DNA from: Microbacterium pumilum
GTDB lineage: Bacteria; Actinomycetota; Actinomycetes; Actinomycetales; Microbacteriaceae
Length of the DNA stretch: 64,000 bases
Reading direction: 5' to 3'
NCBI RefSeq assembly: GCF_039530225.1
Contig: NZ_BAAAOH010000001.1
Span: 3,596,001 to 3,660,000, forward strand
Positions 49,957 through 58,296 of this stretch are shown here, piece after piece. A model generated the notes under the pieces. That model ran no database searches and was not told where the DNA came from. It was given only the letters and a program-made list of their open reading frames with translations. Made by a program: the position numbers and the translations under genes. Positions within the stretch are counted from its first letter, which is position 1; each line of letters starts with the position of its first letter.

Positions 49957-52692
49957 ATGCGCGGAGGTCTGGAGCGATGGAAGAGGGGTGTCGGATCCCA
50001 CGGGGTCCGGCAGGCGATCTCGTACGCGCTCGAGGGCTCCTGCGACGCCCACCTGCAACACACGACCGGCACCGAAGCGCTCGAGGCATACAGTGCCGCA
50101 TCCGATGCGACCGTGTCGCGGTTCATCGTCGACAATGGCGTCATCACATCCGACGAGCTCACCGCCGGCGGTCTTCGTGTCTGGCTGACCGGGCACGATC
50201 CGGTCACTGGAGAGGAGAGAGGTCACCAGCGGCTCAGCCCCGACGCCGACCTGCTGCTCGACGGCACGCTCAACCACCCGAAGTCCTACAGCATCGCCGC
50301 CCTGCTGCATCCCGAACTTGCCGCCGAGTTCGAAGCGCTCCAGAACCGTTTGCGTGAGCGGATCCTGCTCACGTGGCAGTCCGAGCTCAATGCGCGGCGT
50401 GGGCACGGCGGCCTCGTCCGCGAGGAGATCACGCGCATCGAAGTCGTCGAACTGCAGCATCGCCGCTCGCGTGCGCTCGACCCCCACATCCACCGCCACC
50501 TCTGGCTGAACATCAAGGTGCTGGGCGCGGATGGCAAGTGGTCGAACCTCGACTCGCGTGTCGCGATGAAGCTGCACACCATCGTCAACGCCGAGGGTGA
50601 CCTCGCCGCCCGCACGGATCGTGCGTGGATCGCCGCGCTCGCGCGCCGCGGGTACACGCTCGATGACGCGGGAGAGATCGCCGAACTCGCCGGCGCCGTC
50701 CGTCCGCTCTCGCGTCGGTCGGCGCAGATCGAGGCAAACCGTGCGCGGATGATCGCGGAGTGGTCGACGGCGCACGGCGGTTCGGCGCCGAGCGTCGAGG
50801 TGCTGCAACAGATCGACCGCCGTGCGTGGGCGGTGTCTCGTCCGAACAAGCCCGCCGATCTCGACGAGCTGTCGTGGGAGGCGAGAGTCCGGGACGAAAT
50901 CGCGTCGATCGATGCCAGCCTGGTAGCCGAGCGAGCAGCCGTCGATATCGACGCGACAGACATCGACACCCTTGATTTTGATCTGCTCGCCGCAATGGCA
51001 GTTGTCGACGCCGACGAACGGTCCACGTCATCCGGTGGACGGTTCAATGCCTTCGACATCCGCGCCGGCGCAACGCGTGCCCTCTCGCGCACGGGCATCG
51101 TCGCGCACCGCGCCCAGCTCGATGGCGTCATCGACGAGATCGCCGGACGCGCTGCCATGGCCGTCGTGCGAGTCATCGCAGAACCCGCTCCCGCGCACGT
51201 GAAGACGCTCATGGCGACCGAGACGATGCGCGCGAAGGTACGCCTTGCCGGTCGCCTCGACGCAATCGCCAATCCCGGACGATCCCTCCTGCCCGCCGAG
51301 CTGCATCGGCATGCATCGAAGGAGGACGTCTCGATTCTGGATGCTTCGCAGAACGTTGCAGCGTGCGCCATCGCAGGAACGGATGGGCTCGTGACGGTGA
51401 CCGGTCCCGCGGGCACAGGGAAGACCACGATGCTGCGTGCCGCGTTCCACGCCCTCACCGCGCAGCGGCGACGGATGTTGGTGGTCGCCCCGACGCTCAA
51501 GGCGGCCTCGGTGGCGGCCCAAGAGATCGGGACCTCGGCATCAAGCATCCATGCATTGCTTTTCGATCATGGTTATCGGTGGAGCACGGACGATGCCGGC
51601 GCGAAGGTATGGGTTCGACTTGCCCGCGGCGACACCGACCCCAAGATAGGTGGTACCTACAGCGGCCCCGCCCAATGGGTGCTTCGTACCGGTGACCGGA
51701 TCGTCGTCGACGAAGCCGGCATGGTCGACCTTCAGACCGCGAACGCGCTCACCGAACTTGCGCTCGAACTGCGGGTCGGTCTCGCGTTCGTCGGCGACCC
51801 GCATCAGGCGTTGCCGGTAGGGCACGCTGGGGCGATGGCATCCGCGATCCGGCATGCCAACGCATCCGTCGAGCTGGACACCGTGCATCGGTTCCGCGAC
51901 CCCGAGTACGCGGCGCTCACGCTGCGACTGCGCAACTCAGTCGATCGTGAGCACGCGCTTGAGGTCGCCGGCGAGCTCGCGGAGCGCGGTCACCTCGAGT
52001 GCTTCGATCACCACGACGCGGCGCGCGAGCGGATGATCGACGCCTACTTCGACTGGCACGCGCGCGGCAAGCGGGTGACGCTCGTGTCGGGGACCAACGC
52101 CGAGGCGGATGCCATCAACGCCGCCATCCAGCAGCGCCGTGTTGATAAGGGTGAGCTCGATCCCGGTCTCGTCGCGTGCGGGATGGAGGAGCAGCGGATC
52201 CTCGTTGGCGACACGGTGCAGACCCGCCGCAATGATCGGCTCACTGGCGTCGAAAACCGCGCAAACTGGATCGTGCGCGGCATCTACGACGAGTTCGTGT
52301 CGCTCGTCTCCGTCTGCGACAGCGGTGAGGTGCGTCACATTCCCCTCGACTATGCGCGCGAGCACCTGCAGCTCGCCTATGCGTCGACCGTGCACGGGGT
52401 CCAGGGCGACACAGCCGACGCGTCGGTCGTCGGGCCGGATGTGGATGCTGCCGGGCTCTACGTCGGGCTTACGCGCGGCCGGATCCACAACGTCGCGATC
52501 GTCGTCGCACGGACGGATGCTGCGGCCCGCGAGCGGATTGCCGATTCGATGCAGCGCGGCACGACAGAGGTAACGATGCAGGATGCTTTGCGCGCGGCTC
52601 AGGCAGAGGTTAGGCGCGCGGCGCGGAATCGAGAGGCCGCAACGGGTCCGGTGGTTGGGGCGTCGACTGCGGGGCGAGGGATGGGGATGTAG
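49957..52692 (+). CDS. MobF-like relaxase fused to a RecD/TraI-type helicase
   Basis: A 911-residue protein. The N-terminal relaxase part has NHPKSYSIAALLHPE (106-120) and the metal-binding DPHIHRH (175-181) motif of MobF/TrwC relaxases. The helicase part has TGPAGTGKTT near 482-491, IVVDEAGMVD, GDPHQALPVGHAGAM, YASTVHGVQG and YVGLTRGRIHN, all intact. Where MobF relaxases carry their catalytic tyrosine pair, I see no clear Tyr-Tyr (the region reads GSCDAHLQHTTG); Tyr23 is the nearest. The start at MRGGL is chosen because the family begins there and a leaderless promoter abuts it; in-frame starts reach back to 49795. No coupling protein or secretion genes accompany it. Confidence 0.85.
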   Translation: MRGGLERWKRGVGSHGVRQAISYALEGSCDAHLQHTTGTEALEAYSAASDATVSRFIVDNGVITSDELTAGGLRVWLTGHDPVTGEERGHQRLSPDADLLLDGTLNHPKSYSIAALLHPELAAEFEALQNRLRERILLTWQSELNARRGHGGLVREEITRIEVVELQHRRSRALDPHIHRHLWLNIKVLGADGKWSNLDSRVAMKLHTIVNAEGDLAARTDRAWIAALARRGYTLDDAGEIAELAGAVRPLSRRSAQIEANRARMIAEWSTAHGGSAPSVEVLQQIDRRAWAVSRPNKPADLDELSWEARVRDEIASIDASLVAERAAVDIDATDIDTLDFDLLAAMAVVDADERSTSSGGRFNAFDIRAGATRALSRTGIVAHRAQLDGVIDEIAGRAAMAVVRVIAEPAPAHVKTLMATETMRAKVRLAGRLDAIANPGRSLLPAELHRHASKEDVSILDASQNVAACAIAGTDGLVTVTGPAGTGKTTMLRAAFHALTAQRRRMLVVAPTLKAASVAAQEIGTSASSIHALLFDHGYRWSTDDAGAKVWVRLARGDTDPKIGGTYSGPAQWVLRTGDRIVVDEAGMVDLQTANALTELALELRVGLAFVGDPHQALPVGHAGAMASAIRHANASVELDTVHRFRDPEYAALTLRLRNSVDREHALEVAGELAERGHLECFDHHDAARERMIDAYFDWHARGKRVTLVSGTNAEADAINAAIQQRRVDKGELDPGLVACGMEEQRILVGDTVQTRRNDRLTGVENRANWIVRGIYDEFVSLVSVCDSGEVRHIPLDYAREHLQLAYASTVHGVQGDTADASVVGPDVDAAGLYVGLTRGRIHNVAIVVARTDAAARERIADSMQRGTTEVTMQDALRAAQAEVRRAARNREAATGPVVGASTAGRGMGM

Positions 52693-53447
52693 AGGCGTTC
52701 TATTGGCGGGCTCTGGATTCAGTTGATGGACGCAAGACCATTCCTGCGGTAGTTGCGGTGTGTCTGACGCTGGCCTCCCCTACGGCGGTGCGACTTCTGG
52801 CTGCCGTGAAGTCGGGTGAGAGGCTCAAAACGTCAGCCCGCATCGCTTAGATCAGTGTTGGCGGCTGATGTCGGCTGCTGTAATCGCGGTATCTTCAGAT
52901 GCGCCGCTCGAGGTTGGATTCGGTCGCGGCTGTCGCAAAGATGAGGGTGCGAACCGGACACCTCCCTGAGTGGGAAGCGCTCATCGAGCCCTGCCGCTAC
53001 GGCATCATCTTGCTGTTCTCGAAAACGATCGAAGGGCTGTGTTGGGGACGCGTTCGACGTGTGCATGACCGTTTGTGACGGAGCCTGGGCCTAGGTTTCG
53101 ACAGCTGACGAGGCGTGTGCGTGCTTCGGTTGCGGCTCTTGTCTTCCGGCGTATCGAGTGGCCAGCGACTCCGCGCCGTCCACCTGACGCGATTTAAAGG
53201 TGCAAGTTAGCAGCCCAAATCGATGCGGTCAGGTTCGTACCCGCCTCGCGGTTCACGCGGTCCCCCGAGGGGCACACTCTGCTTCCCAGTGCGCAGTCGG
53301 TGTCCGGCATTGGTCCGCTATGCTTCTCGTAGTCCCCGGAGGGCGGCCGACGAACGAGCTATCACGCGTCTGCAGCTAACATGCAATTGCCAACCTCCCC
53401 TGAAAGAGCTACTCTTGAGGGGTGGAGACGCGTCTCCAGACTCTCCC
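52693..53447. other. non-coding stretch after the relaxase
   Basis: About 755 bp with no convincing gene. Open frames at 52833-53066 (minus) and 53223-53456 (plus) have no ribosome site and poor composition. A 14-bp perfect palindrome (GGAGACGCGTCTCC, 53424-53437) sits just before the heptamer repeat. Confidence 0.5.
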
Positions 53448-53579
53448 ATGCCTTAGTCCTGAAGCCGTATGCTTTACGCTTCATGCTTTACGCCTCTAGC
53501 CTTTCGCTTCTTGCCGAACGCCAGATACCTGATGCCTTAGTCTTGATGCCTTAACCTGTTATGCGTTGAGCCTCAAGCC
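53448..53579. repeat. degenerate 7-bp tandem repeat array, about 19 units
   Basis: Read in sevens from 53448, successive units are ATGCCTT, AGTCCTG, AAGCCGT, ATGCTTT, ACGCTTC, ATGCTTT, ACGCCTC, TAGCCTT and so on, holding near-perfect register to about 53559, then one extra T and the register resumes (ATGCGTT, GAGCCTC, AAGCCAA). The consensus is close to WNGCYTY, with G-C at positions 3-4 nearly fixed. It lies upstream of a small membrane-protein gene and downstream of a palindrome. Seven is not a multiple of three and no ORF spans it well, so it is probably a DNA-level element (iteron- or operator-like) or a microsatellite. Confidence 0.75.
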
Positions 53580-53652
53580 AACAATTCAATACACCTCACG
53601 CTTTCTGCCACTCGATCCCCCGCCAAGCGGGGATGATCCATCGGAGAAAGTT

Positions 53653-53829
53653 ATGTCACAGAAGATTCAGGCGTTTTGCCTCGTCTTGTTGCTGACGGCT
53701 GCGATCTGGATCGGCCACATTTGGGCCGAGGAAGCGCTGAAGTTCGCCGCACATATCGTGCTCGTACTCGCGCTGGAGATCGCTGTTTCCTTCCTCGTCG
53801 GCCTTGGCCGGCGAGGTCCAAAGGTTTAG
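53653..53829 (+). CDS. small membrane protein
   Basis: A 58-residue protein (MSQKIQAFCLVLLLTAAIW) with two hydrophobic segments, about 7-22 and 32-50, and a basic end (GRRGPKV). GGAGAAAG precedes the ATG at 53653. An in-frame upstream ATG at 53566 would add 29 unrelated residues from the repeat flank. Possibly a small toxin-like, holin-like or structural peptide; no family recognised. Confidence 0.55.
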   Translation: MSQKIQAFCLVLLLTAAIWIGHIWAEEALKFAAHIVLVLALEIAVSFLVGLGRRGPKV

Positions 53830-53865
53830 CCGGTTCGCAACGAAGTATGACTGTCGGAAGGGACT

Positions 53866-55140
53866 ATGGTTGGGTTTCCAGCTGTAGTCCCTTTTCCGTG
53901 TGAGCGAGGCAAAGTGCGCGCGTTTGTTGATTTGACGACTGTGAGTTCGGGGCAGGAGCGTCTCTGGCTCAGTCGGTTCCTCGCGAAGGAGAGCGAGATC
54001 GACGAGTCGGACTTGGTAGTTGCCGCCGCCTCAAACTCAGTCGATGATCGACCTGGTGTCGTGTGGGTTGAAGGGGATCCCGGCCAGAGGTGGGCGACCC
54101 TGACAACTGCTCTGAGCGCCTTCCTTGATGAGGCGCCAGATGCGCCCGCGAAAGTTGTGTCTTTCAGCAATGAAGTTCTACACGCTGCTCGAATGACTGC
54201 TGGCGACCGCGCAAACGTGGTCACGGAGGAGTTCAAGAAGTATGTGCCAACTCGGACTGTCCGATGGCCGAGTGGGACGGTCAGCCTCGACGATGCACAT
54301 GCTGCGCTTACTGCGGCTCTCCGCGCCAACGGCGGGACGTTGCGGATGACCACTGTCCGCCCAGCCATGGCCTCCATAGACTCACGGTTCAAGAAGAGCG
54401 AGATTCCTAGCCACCCGCTTAACGCGCAAGGGGTGTGGGGCGCAATGGTGTCCGCCGCAGAGGACGCGGGTCTAGTTTCCACTAGCGGCACGCCTTCAAA
54501 CCGCCTGGTGAAGTTAGTGGGCGGCAGCGCGATAGAGATCGACGACGCATCCGCTTCTCTCGTACCGGCTGGGCCAGCGATGTTTGAGAGAGATAGCGAC
54601 CGATACCTGAGCTTGCTGCGCGCGGCGGCACTCGGTCCCTTCCAGCAAGTCCGTATAGCAATCTACGGGGAGATTCAGCGAGAGCTGGACAAGGGGCGGG
54701 AAGTCACCATTGCTCAACTCCTCGATCGTTCCATCGCGCGTGTCCGGAAGGACATCGAGAACGCGCACGTCAAGGGCAAAGATCACCTTGTCAAGCAGGG
54801 CCAGGCACTCCCGTGGAGCTCGGTACGCGCATTTATCGGCACGTTATTTACGCGCCAGGCGGTGCTGCTGTCAGCCGGCGAAGCCGTGCGCGCTGATTGG
54901 TTGCACCTCGACTCCATCGCGTCAGGACTAATCGACGAATGGCAGCTGCGGCTTGACGGTGAACTAGTCAAGTATCTGATCGAACAGGGGTGCAGGGTCG
55001 ACCAGTACGCCGAAGTAGAACTAGGCGGCGCCCTGTACAACTCTCGGCAGGATCTTGCACCGGTTCGTGCCGTATTGAAGCATCTCATCGAGGTCGGTGC
55101 GTGCGAATTTGCGCCCGACTACTCACTGCGCCTCCGATAG
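53866..55140 (+). CDS. unrecognised 424-residue island protein, possible winged-helix middle domain
   Basis: No family recognised. The first about 100 residues (VRAFVDLTTVSSGQERLWLSRF, DLVVAAASNS, WATLTTALSAFLDEA) could be a small alpha/beta domain. Residues about 140-215 (AHAALTAALRANGGTLRMTTVRPAMASIDSRF, QGVWGAMVSAAEDAGLVSTSG) have the helix-helix-beta-wing rhythm of LOTUS/OST-HTH-like winged helices. The rest is helical with a second such unit near the C-terminus (LKHLIEVGACEFAPDYSLRLR). A GTG 16 codons in (MRAFVDLTT, with GAGG ahead) is an equally good start. Leftmost of the island's right-end genes. The base composition looks less GC-rich than the core. Confidence 0.6.
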   Translation: MVGFPAVVPFPCERGKVRAFVDLTTVSSGQERLWLSRFLAKESEIDESDLVVAAASNSVDDRPGVVWVEGDPGQRWATLTTALSAFLDEAPDAPAKVVSFSNEVLHAARMTAGDRANVVTEEFKKYVPTRTVRWPSGTVSLDDAHAALTAALRANGGTLRMTTVRPAMASIDSRFKKSEIPSHPLNAQGVWGAMVSAAEDAGLVSTSGTPSNRLVKLVGGSAIEIDDASASLVPAGPAMFERDSDRYLSLLRAAALGPFQQVRIAIYGEIQRELDKGREVTIAQLLDRSIARVRKDIENAHVKGKDHLVKQGQALPWSSVRAFIGTLFTRQAVLLSAGEAVRADWLHLDSIASGLIDEWQLRLDGELVKYLIEQGCRVDQYAEVELGGALYNSRQDLAPVRAVLKHLIEVGACEFAPDYSLRLR

Positions 55141-55456
55141 CGGTCGAGCACCCGAGCGCGCACGCGTGGAGTTGCAGAGACTCCGCGAGTACCGGCGTCG
55201 GAGTGCGTGCAGGCCTCATTCGCAGTCCAGAACCACGGCGAGCACCGGCGGTCGGCTCAGAGGCCCCGCACACGACATGGACTTGGGCACTCTTGCTACT
55301 GCAAGGCGCTATTCATTAATCGTCGCCACCGAGATGCAAGAGGCGCCGAGGAATCCATGACTGCTGTCGCCCACTCGGTGTTGCTGAATTTGTGTCACTA
55401 TGGCGTGAACCTACGCAGATCGCGCTCTCTGACCGGCGTCCATACGAACGGCGTGC
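55141..55456. other. non-coding stretch
   Basis: 316 bp between the unknown protein and the excisionase-like gene, convergent. Frames here are out-of-register readings without ribosome sites. I see no repeat or hairpin worth naming. Confidence 0.4.
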
Positions 55457-55636
55457 CTAGACGTTTATCCCGAACACGCGCAGCAACGGGACGCGGGGGA
55501 TCATCCGGCGCGGCCCAAGCTGGACCGTGGGGATGGTTCCGCTCTCGATGCCGAGCTTGATCGTGCGGTAGTCGACGCCGACGAGCTTGGCGGCGTCCTT
55601 CATCGTCAGAGCAAGGTGCTCCGGTGAGTGGTCCAT
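55457..55636 (-). CDS. excisionase-like HTH protein
   Basis: A 59-residue MerR-like winged HTH of the excisionase/DNA-binding class: LTMKDAAKLVGVDYRTIKLGIESGTIPTVQLGPRRMIPRVPLLRVFG, with the typical helix-turn-helix and the wing ending in RR-x-IP. GAAGGGAAGGG precedes the ATG. A longer in-frame reading to 55714 lacks support. Position near attR and size suit a recombination directionality factor for the island's integrase. Confidence 0.75.
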   Translation of the reverse strand: MDHSPEHLALTMKDAAKLVGVDYRTIKLGIESGTIPTVQLGPRRMIPRVPLLRVFGINV

Positions 55637-55755
55637 AGCCCTTCCCTTCGTTGAGCCAGCAGTGTCAGTCTCCCTTCGTCGCAAGCTACCACAAACCTGA
55701 GCCAAGGTCGACACTCTTCTTCACGAATCCTCGGCAACCTGGAATAGTGGGCACC

Positions 55756-56397
55756 ATGGCAGACGTCGAGACGTACGGCATCAGCGACGAACGCATCGAG
55801 CTAGGGAGCGGCGTAACCGTGCCCAGGTCGTGGCTGGCTCGTGTCTCAGGCGAGCAGGATGTGCCCGCAACGATCACGGTGCGCGTCGAGTGGGATGCAG
55901 AGCTCGGGCGCACCGCAGTCGCACTCGCCTCCCTCGAGCGTGAGGGAGGGGGCGTCGACATCACGAGCCAGGTGCTACGCGAGGTACGTACGCATTGGAT
56001 CATGACGAAGTCAGCGTTCGATGTCGTCACAGTCGACGTCATCATGAGTGACGGGGGGGTTCGGCCAATTCCCGTACGCGAGTTCCTCCGTCTCGAACGG
56101 GAGCGGGCCGATCGGGACAGTTCAGACTCGCTCGAAGACGCGGTCGCGGTCTACCGCATCGCGACCGCACTCAGCTACCCGCCGCTCAAACTCATCGCCG
56201 ACACGCTCCAGATCAGCCAGAGCACGGCGACGCGCCTCATGACCCGCGCGCGCGACGCGGGCCTCGCACCCGAAGTGCGTATCCAAGAGCCAAGGCGGGC
56301 GCCGGCAGTCGACCCGTACAACCCCGGCCGGCCGTACGACCCTGCGGCGCCCCACTACGGACCGTCAGGGACTGGTGGGCCGTCGATCGGTCGCTAG
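55756..56397 (+). CDS. HTH-containing DNA-binding protein, island right end
   Basis: A 213-residue protein. An N-terminal domain of about 110 residues (ITVRVEWDAELGRTAVALASLEREGGGVDITSQVLREV) is followed by an HTH near 135-175 (ALSYPPLKLIADTLQISQSTATRLMTRARDAGLAPEV). The tail is Pro/Gly-rich (YNPGRPYDPAAPHYGPSG). The ATG at 55756 follows AATAGT by 7 nt, suggesting a leaderless start. Divergent from the excisionase-like gene, so it may regulate it. Similar proteins occur as hypothetical DNA-binding genes in actinobacterial islands; the specific role is unknown. Confidence 0.7.
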   Translation: MADVETYGISDERIELGSGVTVPRSWLARVSGEQDVPATITVRVEWDAELGRTAVALASLEREGGGVDITSQVLREVRTHWIMTKSAFDVVTVDVIMSDGGVRPIPVREFLRLERERADRDSSDSLEDAVAVYRIATALSYPPLKLIADTLQISQSTATRLMTRARDAGLAPEVRIQEPRRAPAVDPYNPGRPYDPAAPHYGPSGTGGPSIGR

Positions 56398-56565
56398 CGG
56401 CTACCATGCCGGTATCGGAATGTTGTAAAACGTATCCTGGTGCCGCTGTTAGCTACAGCGCACTCCTGAGCATTCTGCTCACTCCCCCGCCACTCGAGTG
56501 ATGCGGTGGCGTCCGCGGGAATCCGCGTAAACACGCGACTCTGGCGCCATCGCGTCCCTCAGGGA

Positions 56566-56584
56566 TTTGCCCGCATTTTGCCCG
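56566..56584. other. candidate integrase arm-type sites, right
   Basis: Two direct copies of TTTGCCCG, at 56566 and 56577, 11 bp apart, 119 bp inside attR. Same motif, orientation and spacing as the left pair. Confidence 0.5.
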
Positions 56585-56702
56585 CATGCTACATGTCGCT
56601 AGCGGTTTTCGGACGCAGGTCGATGTCGGCGGAGCCTCCGAAGCCCGTGCAATTCCGCGGTTCGTGCGGGTCGCTGTCGCTAGATATATTCCAAATCTCG
56701 CA

Positions 56703-56721
56703 TTCGAGTCCCTCCAGGGGC
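56703..56721. other. attR core
   Basis: An exact 19-bp copy of the tRNA-Arg 3' end (28501-28519). No tRNA 5' half is present here, so this is the displaced end created by integration. Confidence 0.9.
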
Positions 56722-56855
56722 ATCGCGATACCTTGACACGTAACCCAAAGCGCGACCTCCCCTTGAAGGCTTCGCCGAGCGGCGCCCCAATCAGCGTGAC
56801 CACTCAGCACTGTGCTGAGTACGATTGCCGTCAAGCGATAGCGAGGAGGCGCGAA

Positions 56856-57053
56856 ATGACCGACGCCACGATGCCGGCATCGACTGACCTGAACGGAACG
56901 GCGGATGAACGGATCCGGCAACTCTCCGAAGCGGACCCGACGGCCTTGCAATCCGCAGAGTGGCTCCTTCGCCAGTTGAACGGCGCGCTCAGTGCTTGGG
57001 CGGCGGATGAAACACGGCTGGATATCGACATCGAGTCCCGCGTCGACTACTGA
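56856..57053 (+). CDS. small hypothetical protein
   Basis: A 65-residue acidic, helical protein (ADERIRQLSEADPTALQSAEWLLRQLNGALSAWAADETRLDIDI). GAGGAGG lies 6-8 nt before the ATG. First gene outside the island. No family recognised. Its 5' flank begins only about 130 nt beyond attR, so part of its promoter may have been replaced by the insertion. Confidence 0.55.
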   Translation: MTDATMPASTDLNGTADERIRQLSEADPTALQSAEWLLRQLNGALSAWAADETRLDIDIESRVDY

Positions 57054-57403
57054 ACCGCGACTCGCACTTCAATTCGCGGTTGACGCCCCGACCCCCATGA
57101 CATGGTTGCAAGGCTGTGCCACCGGCACGGCGTCAAGGCAGGCCGAGAGGATGACGCGATGAACCCGCGATGGGAACCTCGCAGCGTGACGGTGCTGGGC
57201 GAGAAGCCTCAGTTCCGTTACGAGTCGACCCCTCCGGCGCCGGCCGTGTAGCAGCATCCGCTTCACTCACGCCCCGCACCGAACAGGTCCGGGCATTTCC
57301 TTTCCGCGCCTTCCCGCGCAGCGGAGTCGGACGTCCTCCCGGATCTGATCGACCCGCCTCGCACGCACAGCATCACGCTGTGCGCCGTCGAAGGAAAGGA
57401 ATC
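57054..57403. other. mostly non-coding stretch with one weak 30-codon ORF
   Basis: 350 bp. A 30-codon ORF (57159-57251, MNPRWEPRSVTVLGEKP) has GAGAGG 7 nt upstream and might be a real small gene; support is thin. Nothing else is seen. Confidence 0.3.
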
Positions 57404-58215
57404 ATGGAAAGGCTCTCGAACCGCCTGCTCTCGTGGGCGAGCCTGATCGATGAGAAGACCATCGAGCAGGCACGCACCTCGTCGCGCATGCCGTTCATCT
57501 ACCCGCATCTCGCGCTGATGCCCGACGCCCACCTCGGGCTGGGGGCGACCGTGGGATCGGTGATCCCGACGCTCGGCGCCATCATGCCCGCGCGGTGGGT
57601 GTCGACATCGGATGCGGCATGATCGCGGTGAAGACGCAGTTCACCCGCTCGCACCTCGCCGGCCGCGACCTCGCCGAACTGCGCCAGCAGATCGAGCGCG
57701 CCATCCCGCTGTCTGCCGGTCACGACAATCGCACGATCGTCATGACTGCCGAGCCGCGGGTTGCAGAGCTCGAGGACCTCGCCGCCAAGGCGGAGTTCGA
57801 ACCGTCTACGTACGCGGGGCACTGGCGCAACCAGCTCGGGTCGCTCGGCAGCGGCAACCACTTCATCGAGATCTCGGTCGACGAGACCGACGCGGTGTGG
57901 ATGTTCCTGCACTCCGGATCACGGGGTGTCGGCAACAAGCTCGCGCAGCACCACATCAAGGTGGCGCAGCGTCTCGCGAAGCAGTGGTGGATCGAGCTGC
58001 CGCATCCTGACCTCGCGTACCTGGTGGAGGGCACGCCGGAGTTCACCCGGTACATCCGGGAGCTGCGGTGGGCGCAGCGGTTCGCCCTGCTCAACCGCGA
58101 GGAGATGATGGACCGCGTCAGCAACCAGCTCGGCCAGACCCGCGGCGCGACAACCCACCGATGCCGACAGGCGAACCTCGAGTTCAGCCATCGCCATATC
58201 ACCCGAGTTGGATGA
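57404..58215 (+). pseudogene. rtcB: rtcB RNA ligase pseudogene, frameshifted and truncated
   Basis: RtcB (3'-phosphate/5'-OH RNA ligase) N-terminal half. The first frame (57404-57622) reads MERLSNRLLSWASLIDE, MPDAHLGLGATVGSVIPT and then loses register. The second frame resumes with AVGVDIGCGMIAVKTQF, then LGSLGSGNHFIEI, WMFLHSGSRGVGNKLAQ and ALLNREEMMDRVSNQLG. One missing C near 57584-57590 (CCCGCGCGG) causes the shift. After about 58135 the family sequence stops and about 25 unrelated residues follow, so the catalytic C-terminal half (including the guanylated histidine) is gone. AAGGAAAGG precedes the ATG. It cannot make active ligase. Confidence 0.88.
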
Positions 58216-58296
58216 CGATGACCCGGCTGGCGCAACCCTAAATTTGTGGGCAACGGAACGCACGCTCGTCGTTCCCAAGAGAAGCAGGGGCACTCG

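Larger units (their letters stand above)
28501..56721. mobile_element. integrative genomic island at tRNA-Arg(CCT), about 28.2 kb
   Basis: Bounded by a 19-bp exact direct repeat that includes the tRNA 3' end. It contains a complete tyrosine integrase, an excisionase-like HTH, a MobF-type relaxase-helicase, and a defence cargo (SRA-HNH, Nudix, macro-domain arm, SNF2 helicase / DUF1156 / DUF499 / DUF262 locus). Genes outside both ends are ordinary core genes or decaying ones. No type IV secretion genes are present, so it is at most mobilisable, not self-transmissible. The integrase lies about 1.7 kb inside the left end. Confidence 0.88.
56398..56855. other. island right end, junction with core
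   Basis: 458 bp without a gene. It holds the right arm-type sites (56566-56584), attR (56703-56721), and a 15-bp segment CTGAGCATTCTGCTC (56467) that also occurs at 28707 near the left end. Confidence 0.5.

Noticed and set aside
52833..53066. Small minus-strand ORF after the relaxase
   Set aside because: No ribosome site, poor composition and no recognisable domain; treated as non-coding.
53223..53456. Arg/Pro-rich plus-strand ORF before the heptamer array
   Set aside because: Composition typical of a random frame in GC-rich DNA, no ribosome site, and it runs into the repeat.
28501..56721. Self-transmissible integrative conjugative element
   Set aside because: A relaxase-like gene is present, but no coupling ATPase (FtsK/TraD-like) or secretion genes were found.
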